DNA of 58,031 bases from contig CAMDKI010000014.1 in assembly GCA_945901065.1 (NCBI GenBank), positions 1 to 58,031 of the forward strand. The letters run 5' to 3'. The translations under genes and the position numbers were made by a program. This stretch comes from Chitinophaga pinensis (GTDB lineage Bacteria; Bacteroidota; Bacteroidia; Chitinophagales; CAIOSU01). Below, piece by piece: positions 52,585 to 58,031 of this stretch. The notes beneath the pieces are model-generated. The model worked only from the letters and a program-made list of their open reading frames with translations, was not told where the DNA came from and searched no databases. The stretch's first letter is position 1; each line of letters starts with the position of its first letter.

Positions 52585-53838
52585 CTATTCAGATAAGTGC
52601 CCTTTTCCTTTGTCAAGGGCGGGCTTGTAGACAAAATAGAGGAAAAACAGGGTGGTGAGGTAAAATGCCGTACCCACTTGGTTCTCGAGCGGATACTCGG
52701 GTATAAGCGAAGTGATGGCAATGAGATTGAAGCAAATGAACAGGATGTTGCGCCAGCGCCACGCCAACCACAGCGGGTAAAACACGGCCCAAACAAATAC
52801 CCCAAGCCCCAAAAAGCCCAAGCCCACAAACACATATAGGAACTGATTGTGCGGGTCGAGGCCGTTTTCTTGGGCAAGCTCGGGGTAGTGCGCTTGGTAG
52901 TATGCGCCCATGGTACTTTGTATATCGCCATAGCCAACACCCAGCCACTTTTCGGCCTTACCTGCCTGCCACGATACCACTATGGAGCGCAGCCTGCGGG
53001 CATCGCTGTATGCGGCAGTATCGCCCTCTTTAAAGCGCTCTAGGTCATATACCATATAGTTCACCTTATTGGTAAAGGTAGGCACGGTATAATAGGCCAC
53101 CAAAGGCACCACGGGCAACAAAAGCAACAACGAGCCCAGTAATACAAACTTGCGGGTACGCCATATTTCGTATACGATAATAGCTGCCAAACACAGGTAC
53201 AGCGCCAGCAAACCACTTCTAATGGCCCATACATGTATAAAGGCCACCAAAAACAAAGTACCCGCCAACAGCAGCCATTTCTCCCAACGGTATTTTACCA
53301 CAAACCCGCTTCGAAACAACTGGTAGCCGCACACGGCTGCAAATACCGCCATTAAGCTAAACCGTATATGATTGAAGGGCGTTGGCATGGTTTTGCCGCG
53401 GGTTATGGCCTCGGTTATAGCCTCCCTATCGGCCAAATACATGCCCACCGATATTATTGACCCCGCAATCATCAATGCCCAAATAAAATAGAGCGTAAGG
53501 TTTACGTGCCGCTCGGTGGGTTTGGGCAAAACAAAAAACGCCAGCGGCAGCAGCAAGAATGGCAGCTTAATGCGCAAGCGCTCCAGCCAAGTAGTCAGGT
53601 CGTGGCTATACAGTCCGCTGGCCAACACCAATATAAAAAACAACACAAAAATACCTGCCGAAGGCTCCAAAGCCAAGTAGGGTATTCGGCGCAGCGCGTT
53701 GGGCGCAGCAAGGGCCGTGAGAAACAAACCGCCCATGGCCACGCTCATAACCAGTGGGGTAACCTTTACCAAGGCAATACCCAAGAATATAAGGGCCACC
53801 CAAAAGCCGGGCGAAATGTGTAGCAGGCGTTTTTTCAT
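52585..53838 (-). CDS. O-antigen ligase/polymerase-like membrane protein (Wzy/WaaL family)
   Basis: 417 residues with about eleven predicted membrane helices. The periplasmic loop has LGVGYGDIQSTMGAYYQ and ENGLDPHNQFLYVFVGLGFL; the G-x-G-x and PHNxFL motifs are those of the Wzy_C/WaaL family. Members join O-antigen or other sugar chains to lipid A or polymerise them at the inner membrane. It is transcribed alone, and no glycosyltransferase cluster lies beside it, so its substrate cannot be stated. A low-complexity spacer follows its 3' end. Confidence 0.9.
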   Translation of the reverse strand: MKKRLLHISPGFWVALIFLGIALVKVTPLVMSVAMGGLFLTALAAPNALRRIPYLALEPSAGIFVLFFILVLASGLYSHDLTTWLERLRIKLPFLLLPLAFFVLPKPTERHVNLTLYFIWALMIAGSIISVGMYLADREAITEAITRGKTMPTPFNHIRFSLMAVFAAVCGYQLFRSGFVVKYRWEKWLLLAGTLFLVAFIHVWAIRSGLLALYLCLAAIIVYEIWRTRKFVLLGSLLLLLPVVPLVAYYTVPTFTNKVNYMVYDLERFKEGDTAAYSDARRLRSIVVSWQAGKAEKWLGVGYGDIQSTMGAYYQAHYPELAQENGLDPHNQFLYVFVGLGFLGLGVFVWAVFYPLWLAWRWRNILFICFNLIAITSLIPEYPLENQVGTAFYLTTLFFLYFVYKPALDKGKGHLSE

Positions 53839-53992
53839 GAATGCAGCAAAACTACGCTTAAACGTGGTATCGTAAAAACGAGTATGTTTTAGGGCATATT
53901 AATTTGCCTTTGGCACAAAATTAGCAGCCGTTGTAAAAAAGAAACATCGAATTGATGTTTGGCTATCTATTACAAACTTAAAATTTCTAAAT

Positions 53993-54580
53993 TTGAGCGT
54001 GGCTACAGAAAAAGACGATAAACTAAGGAAAGACCAACTTTTTGAAAAAGAGTTTTTTCCCCACATGGATGCGCTATACAACTTCGCGTTTCACCTTACC
54101 TATGACGAGGACGACGCCAACGACTTAGTGCAGGAAACCTATATGAAGGCCTATCGTTTTGCCAATTCGTATGTAGAAGGAACTAATGCAAAAGCGTGGT
54201 TGTTCAAAATCTTGAAGAACGCGTTTATAAACGAGTATCGGAAAAAATCGAAACAACCTAATAAGGTTGACTATGAGGAGATAGTGAGCTACCACGACCA
54301 AGAAGATGCGCAGTTGGTAGGCACGCTTGATTTGAGAGAGGAGATCTTCCAGGATATGTTGGGAGATGAAGTGACCAAAGCCATTAATACATTGCCTGTT
54401 GATTTCCGTACGGTAATCTTGTTGTGCGATATTGAAGGCTTTACGTACGAAGAAATTGCAAAGATAATTGATATACCTATCGGCACGGTGCGGTCTCGGC
54501 TACACAGGGCCCGGCAAATGCTGAAGGAATTATTGGAAGATTACGCAAAAACTTTAGGTTACAAAGAAAACAAAGAGTAA
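53993..54580 (+). CDS. ECF RNA polymerase sigma factor
   Basis: 195 residues. Region 2 is LYNFAFHLTYDEDDANDLVQ and ETYMKAYRF; region 4 is LPVDFRTVILLCDIEGFTYE followed by IAKIIDIPIGTVRSRLHRAR. No N-terminal region 1 or region 3 is present, so it is of the group 4 (ECF) type. The start is uncertain: TTG at 53993 lies within TAAATTTG, a sequence resembling the local -7 box, and a GTG at 53999 is an alternative. The stop shares one base with the anti-sigma gene (TAATG). Confidence 0.94.
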   Translation: MSVATEKDDKLRKDQLFEKEFFPHMDALYNFAFHLTYDEDDANDLVQETYMKAYRFANSYVEGTNAKAWLFKILKNAFINEYRKKSKQPNKVDYEEIVSYHDQEDAQLVGTLDLREEIFQDMLGDEVTKAINTLPVDFRTVILLCDIEGFTYEEIAKIIDIPIGTVRSRLHRARQMLKELLEDYAKTLGYKENKE

Positions 54581-54819
54581 TGGGTCACGATTGTTCAAAA
54601 GTACTCTCCAAGGTTTTCCTTGCGTTGGATGGAGAAATGACTGAGGAAGAGGAAAAGTCATTTTTAAAACAACTACAAGAATGCTCTTGTTGCTTGGGTC
54701 AGTTCGAAATTGAAAAGGAATTTAAGAGCTTCCTGCAGCAAAAGGTAGAGAAAAAATGCGTGAAAGCGGAAACGGTCAGTGCCATCAAAACCAAGATCAG
54801 CACACAAGCGTTTGCTTGA
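54580..54819 (+). CDS. Anti-sigma factor-like protein
   Basis: 79 residues, translationally coupled to the ECF sigma gene. LDGEMTEEEEKSFLKQLQEC, then SCCLGQFEIEKEFKSFL, is the zinc-containing anti-sigma pattern (RsrA type), but the usual His of H-x3-C-x2-C is Gln here (QLQECSCC). One or two further Cys are present (HDC, KKC). It should bind and hold its sigma factor; loss of the His makes zinc binding uncertain. No membrane segment, so it is cytoplasmic. Confidence 0.8.
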   Translation: MGHDCSKVLSKVFLALDGEMTEEEEKSFLKQLQECSCCLGQFEIEKEFKSFLQQKVEKKCVKAETVSAIKTKISTQAFA

Positions 54820-54955
54820 TTTCGGCAACTGTTTCGTCTGTTTATTACCGCTGGTTACGAAACATGCCACCACTCTTTGCATTTCACCCATTTTAATTTG
54901 GATGTATTTGCTTCGCCACTTGCCCACCTGCCCAGCACGTTGTAATTTTAGCCCC

Positions 54956-56137
54956 GTGCAAACATTTACCACTACCCTATTATTACTCATTAGCATACTT
55001 AACTTCCCTTTTGTGGTTAATGCACAAATGGGCTCTGGTAGCGTTATTGTACCCGATTCAGTTACAAGCTTTATTGAGCCGGCAAACGACAGTGTAAATC
55101 AATACGATTTTACCGCACCAGCTGCGTTACCGCTGGCATCAGAGCCAAATAGCTTGCCGTTCGTATCCGATTCTGCGCTGCCATTCCAAAATGAGATAAC
55201 TTTGCTGTATGTTATCACCAACCACAATTGGTGGAACAATACGATTGTAAGCCTTTTCCAAAACCCCGCCATGACGGCCTTTAACGAGCAGCACAACTTT
55301 TTGCTGCAGTGGGAAGCCCCGTTTTATGTATCGCAGTTTGGCGGCGGCACAGGCATGTTTGCCTACGATTTTAACGTCCCCATGCTTCGCGAGAAACACC
55401 CCGGCAAATTCAATTGGGGCACTGGTATATACTACCGCGCCATGAACTATGGCGATAGGTTTAAGCGCACCCAATTTGGCATTACCCATTCGTTTAGTGC
55501 CAACCTTAAAAAAGGCGGTCAGCTACGACTAGGCTTTGAGTTCTTTAACTTCTACATACACCCGCTCACCGAAGTACAAGTAGATGGACAAATAGCCCCC
55601 AACCAAGGCAGCGGCACCCGCATTAGCGACAACCAGCTAGATGGTGGCGTGTTGGGATATGGCATGCTCAATTTTGGCATTTGGTACCAAAAAAGGAACT
55701 TCTTTGTGGGTGCGGCGGCCAACAACATCAATACCCTAGAAGGTTGGCACTTTGGCGGCGACGAAAAAGAACGGGCCATGCCCATGGAACTATATGTGCA
55801 CGGCGGCTATCACTTTGAGCTTGGCCCAATAGTGCTTACCCCTATGCTTGAGTATTACAGCAAAAACATAACGGTGCAAGCCTTTAGGCCGCGCATTAAT
55901 GTGCAATCGTTTAAGGGCAAACTGCTTACGGGAGTGGGTTATGGCAGCAAAACGGTAACCGCCAATGTGGGCTATAGGATAAAGTTTATGACCTTTAATT
56001 TAGAAGGCGGCATTTCTACGCACACCTTTGGACCACTAAAAGGTGGCTGGGTTGCATCGGGCAACGTTATTTTCCATTTCAAAGGGAAAAAGAACCAGCC
56101 CAACACCGGTATCATAATCCTAGAAAACAAGCCATGA
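54956..56137 (+). CDS. PorP/SprF family T9SS outer-membrane protein
   Basis: 393 residues from the GTG at 54956; earlier in-frame codons from 54779 overlap the anti-sigma gene and give no signal. Signal peptide (LLLLISILNFPFVVNAQ), then an N-terminal variable part and the PorP/SprF barrel: NPAMTAFNEQHNFLLQWEAP, then repeated strands such as KFNWGTGIYYRAMNYGDRFK and LRLGFEFFNFYIHPLTEVQV. Family members help T9SS substrates, often those with type B sorting domains, reach the surface. It overlaps the next gene by four bases, so they are one unit. Confidence 0.88.
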   Translation: MQTFTTTLLLLISILNFPFVVNAQMGSGSVIVPDSVTSFIEPANDSVNQYDFTAPAALPLASEPNSLPFVSDSALPFQNEITLLYVITNHNWWNNTIVSLFQNPAMTAFNEQHNFLLQWEAPFYVSQFGGGTGMFAYDFNVPMLREKHPGKFNWGTGIYYRAMNYGDRFKRTQFGITHSFSANLKKGGQLRLGFEFFNFYIHPLTEVQVDGQIAPNQGSGTRISDNQLDGGVLGYGMLNFGIWYQKRNFFVGAAANNINTLEGWHFGGDEKERAMPMELYVHGGYHFELGPIVLTPMLEYYSKNITVQAFRPRINVQSFKGKLLTGVGYGSKTVTANVGYRIKFMTFNLEGGISTHTFGPLKGGWVASGNVIFHFKGKKNQPNTGIIILENKP

Positions 56138-56772
56138 GCGCCACAAAAGCCACCATTACGCTATTGCTGCTGGCCTTGCTGGCACAAGTAGCTTGCGAGA
56201 AAAAGCCGTTGGAGGAAACCATACCACTTCCCGCATCGTTGTGGGTGAGCCAAGTTGATGAGGGCGACACGCTAGTGGCCTTGGCGGGCTGCTTAGAGAC
56301 GGTTCAAGTGGAGATAAGGGGCGTGAGCAGCGAGGCTACTTTTGCCTGGACACCCGGCAACTCTCGCTCCAATAGAATTGAAATAGACCGCAATGGGCCA
56401 CGCGAACAACTATATGAGTACCAAGTAACCATTACCGATACCGATGCCACTTACCAACGCTTGGTGCAAGTATTGTTTTACGATACCGACTCATTTTCGA
56501 AAATACCCTTTATATACGAAACCATAATACCGCGTGGCGGGGGTGCATTCTTAATTGATAAGCCCAAATGTGCCTTTTGGGTGCGAATGGCGCTATACGA
56601 TGCCGACAGTGGCGACGAAGTATACCGCTACAATGGCTCGGGCCGACCCCTTTGGGATGGCCGCTATAAGGGCAATGCTGCGCCAGTGGGTTACTACTAC
56701 TATACCCTTGAGCTAGTATTTTATGACGGCAGCCAAAGCCAATATGATGGCGTGGTAGAGCTGCTCCGCTAA
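56134..56772 (+). CDS. Lipoprotein ending in a T9SS type B-like domain
   Basis: 212 residues. The signal ends in a lipobox (LLALLAQVACEKK). The final ~60 residues, RYNGSGRPLWDGRYKGNAAP then VGYYYYTLELVF and DGVVELLR, follow the pattern of type B (CHU_C) sorting domains: W-D-G, x-P-x-G-x-Y-Y-Y, then a closing V-x-L-x-R. Type B domains are usual substrates of PorP/SprF-dependent export, and the gene is coupled to a PorP/SprF gene. A lipoprotein carrying this ending is less usual. Its function is unknown. Confidence 0.78.
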   Translation: MSATKATITLLLLALLAQVACEKKPLEETIPLPASLWVSQVDEGDTLVALAGCLETVQVEIRGVSSEATFAWTPGNSRSNRIEIDRNGPREQLYEYQVTITDTDATYQRLVQVLFYDTDSFSKIPFIYETIIPRGGGAFLIDKPKCAFWVRMALYDADSGDEVYRYNGSGRPLWDGRYKGNAAPVGYYYYTLELVFYDGSQSQYDGVVELLR

Positions 56773-56775
56773 GTG

Positions 56776-57615
56776 TTACACGGTAAGTTCTTTATGCTCC
56801 GAGAGGTAGTAACGATAGATAAAGTATAACGATACGGCATTGAGTATATGCCAAGCACCATGCCCCTGCACCCATGTATTGGGATTGCACCATGGGTTGC
56901 CGGTAAGCGATAAATTCCAAATGATAAAGGCCAGAATAAATGCCCCGATAAAGGCAAAGGCCATGAAGGCGCTGGCTCCCGTTTTCTTTATCAGCACAAA
57001 ATACAACTCAATGGCCGAGGCCAGAACGATGTAGCTAGCAAATATGAGCAAAATAGACTCAATGCCAAATACATGAGTTACAGGGCCAAAATGCACCGCT
57101 ATGCAGATAGCCAAAACCACACTAAAGCAAATAGAAAACTGACGGGGCGCCCAGCCCAGCAAACGCTTAAGCGCATAACTAAGCATAAACGAGGCTATCA
57201 AATACATGCTTAGCACATCAAAAAAACCGCCAATATGCGCCGTGCTGGCATGCATGGCCATTGAGCCAGGCCCCAACAGCACCACCAAACAAGCAAAAAA
57301 CGTAGGGTAAAAAAGCGTGCGCGAAAATGGATTGCTATTGGCGCCATATTGCCCTTGGCGCTGCTGCCAGCCAATTAATAGCCCAACAAAAATGAATGCC
57401 AGGTTGCTCCAAGTGTTGGCCGGCTGCTTTATAAGCCCAGGGGCAAAAGCCTCGCAAAACACATCAGAATTGGCACCTGCAGGCCCAAACCAATTACCCA
57501 GCAAAGCCATAAACAACAGCCCCATTGAAGCAATTGCTACTGCCACTGGTAGCATAAATTTGATAGACCTATTGTTGGGTTCGATGTGCAACACAATCAA
57601 ATTGATAAATGTCAT
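56776..57615 (-). CDS. Ceramidase-like (CREST superfamily) membrane protein
   Basis: 279 residues, seven or more predicted helices. NWFGPAGANSDVFCEAFAPG, then QPANTWSNLAFIFVGLLIGW opens as in alkaline ceramidase-like proteins; GPGSMAMHASTAHIGGFFDV and GHGAWHILNAVSLYF hold the His/Asp residues for a metal site. Family members hydrolyse amide lipids within the membrane, so a sphingolipid-like substrate is possible; many Bacteroidota make sphingolipids. The first ~20 residues may be extra, with another Met at residue 21. It converges on the lipoprotein gene 4 bases away. Confidence 0.88.
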   Translation of the reverse strand: MTFINLIVLHIEPNNRSIKFMLPVAVAIASMGLLFMALLGNWFGPAGANSDVFCEAFAPGLIKQPANTWSNLAFIFVGLLIGWQQRQGQYGANSNPFSRTLFYPTFFACLVVLLGPGSMAMHASTAHIGGFFDVLSMYLIASFMLSYALKRLLGWAPRQFSICFSVVLAICIAVHFGPVTHVFGIESILLIFASYIVLASAIELYFVLIKKTGASAFMAFAFIGAFILAFIIWNLSLTGNPWCNPNTWVQGHGAWHILNAVSLYFIYRYYLSEHKELTV

Positions 57616-57671
57616 TAACAGTCAGCAACAAAATAGTAACAAGTTTCCAGATAGTGGTTTGCAAGTTGTGC

Positions 57672-57679
57672 TATCTTTG
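57672..57679 (+). promoter_or_regulatory. Putative -7 box of the DUF3817 gene
   Basis: TATCTTTG fits TAnnTTTG and lies 15 bases before the ATG. The -33 element is not clear. Confidence 0.45.
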
Positions 57680-57694
57680 TTCGAAAATAACCCC

Positions 57695-57985
57695 ATGTCA
57701 TCACTTAGCACGCTTATGGGCCAATTGCGGTTGGTTGCGTTTTTAGAAGGTTTATCGCTGGTTTTATTGCTATTTGTAGCAATGCCTCTAAAATATATGC
57801 TTGATATGCCTGCTATGGTGCGCTTCGTAGGTATGGGTCATGGCCTGTTGTTTGTGGCATATGTTATTTATGTATTGCTGGCCAAATCAGAATTTAAATG
57901 GTCGGTTGGTAAAACGCTATTAGCTATATTTCTATCAGTAGTGCCCTTCGGTACTTTTTGGGCCGACTGGAAACTATTTAGATAA
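57695..57985 (+). CDS. DUF3817 membrane protein
   Basis: 96 residues from the ATG at 57695. The frame is open upstream to 57317, but that part is antisense to the ceramidase-like gene. LRLVAFLEGLSLVLLLFVAM, then PLKYMLDMPAMVRFVGMGHG and LLFVAYVIYVL and VVPFGTFWADWKL are the DUF3817 pattern with three membrane helices. Its role is unknown. A TATCTTTG box (57672-57679) fits the -7 consensus, 15 bases before the ATG, and a strong terminator follows. Confidence 0.92.
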   Translation: MSSLSTLMGQLRLVAFLEGLSLVLLLFVAMPLKYMLDMPAMVRFVGMGHGLLFVAYVIYVLLAKSEFKWSVGKTLLAIFLSVVPFGTFWADWKLFR

Positions 57986-57988
57986 AGT

Positions 57989-58016
57989 AAAAAGCACCGA
58001 AAAATCGGTGCTTTTT
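57989..58016 (+). terminator. Terminator after the DUF3817 gene
   Basis: AAAAAGCACCGA and TCGGTGCTTTTT form a 12-bp stem with a four-base loop, followed by T-rich sequence. Confidence 0.95.
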
Positions 58017-58031
58017 ACTTCAGTTGTGTGA

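Noticed and set aside
54779..54955. Upstream extension of the PorP/SprF frame
   Set aside because: It overlaps the anti-sigma gene and reads through non-coding sequence; the signal peptide begins at the GTG 54956.
57317..57694. Upstream extension of the DUF3817 frame
   Set aside because: It is antisense to the ceramidase-like gene; the DUF3817 match begins at the ATG 57695.

Overview
The window is a chromosomal segment of a Bacteroidota bacterium. The evidence is a type IX secretion (T9SS) C-terminal sorting domain, a PorP/SprF family protein, two TonB-dependent receptors with carboxypeptidase-like N-terminal domains, TAnnTTTG-type promoter boxes, few Shine-Dalgarno sequences, HYC_CC_PP and PID-CTERM small proteins, and a tmRNA whose tag reads GEYNYAMAA. 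I cannot name the genus. Most genes are ordinary chromosomal ones: folB, pyrF, pnp, rpsO, topA, purB, dps, ssrA, methylmalonyl-CoA mutase.

Layout. 1-3477: the 3' part of a T9SS repeat protein, an alpha-helical protein of unknown function and a secreted beta-rich protein. 3507-6405: an AT-rich accessory block (hemerythrin-like protein, two-domain acetyltransferase, exported peptide-deformylase homologue) bracketed by two inward-facing copies of an intergenic repeat. 6480-12398: tRNA-Cys, folB, DUF2795, cobalamin adenosyltransferase, a membrane protein, pyrF, a DUF4258/DUF2283 pair, and the radical-SAM/DUF4130 nucleic-acid repair pair. 12480-13572: a second one-gene accessory block between inward-facing copies of the same repeat. 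13594-20077: tmRNA, a saccharopine/alanine-dehydrogenase-like enzyme converging on an aminotransferase, DUF1573, YceI, Dps and a histidine kinase. 20111-28020: an MBOAT/SGNH-like O-acylation pair, a TonB receptor, a PLC-like phosphodiesterase, a TPR protein and DUF2147. 28144-40718: pnp-rpsO, a DtxR-type repressor, Hsp20, a TonB receptor with an HYC_CC_PP partner, a PID-CTERM peptide, a T9SS-domain relic, topA, purB and a 45-residue DUF5522 protein missed by length cut-offs. 40852-52485: lipoproteins, a 1.1-kresidue Ig-repeat protein, a truncated SRPBCC gene, methylmalonyl-CoA mutase, a PhoD-type phosphatase and several dispersed repeats. 52585-58016: an O-antigen-ligase-like protein, an ECF sigma/anti-sigma pair, a PorP/SprF-like protein with a lipoprotein partner, a ceramidase-like membrane protein and DUF3817.

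Genes that work together: the adenosyltransferase (7472) makes the cofactor of methylmalonyl-CoA mutase (46555). The PorP/SprF protein (54956) and the T9SS substrates (1-1184, 49945) point to an active T9SS. The MBOAT and SGNH-like genes (20111-22551) form an envelope O-acylation unit, and HYC_CC_PP plus TonB receptor (32233-35024) look like a metal-handling unit.

The most unusual structure is the repeat arrangement. Two unrelated accessory blocks (3825-6136 and 12820-13302) are each enclosed by oppositely oriented copies of one hairpin-bearing element, in all four cases with the hairpin end facing the cargo. A third gene (49063-49569) sits at the centre of a nested inverted structure built from two other repeat families. 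No transposase or integrase is encoded in the window. I read these as candidate non-autonomous cassettes; this is inference from the sequence pattern.
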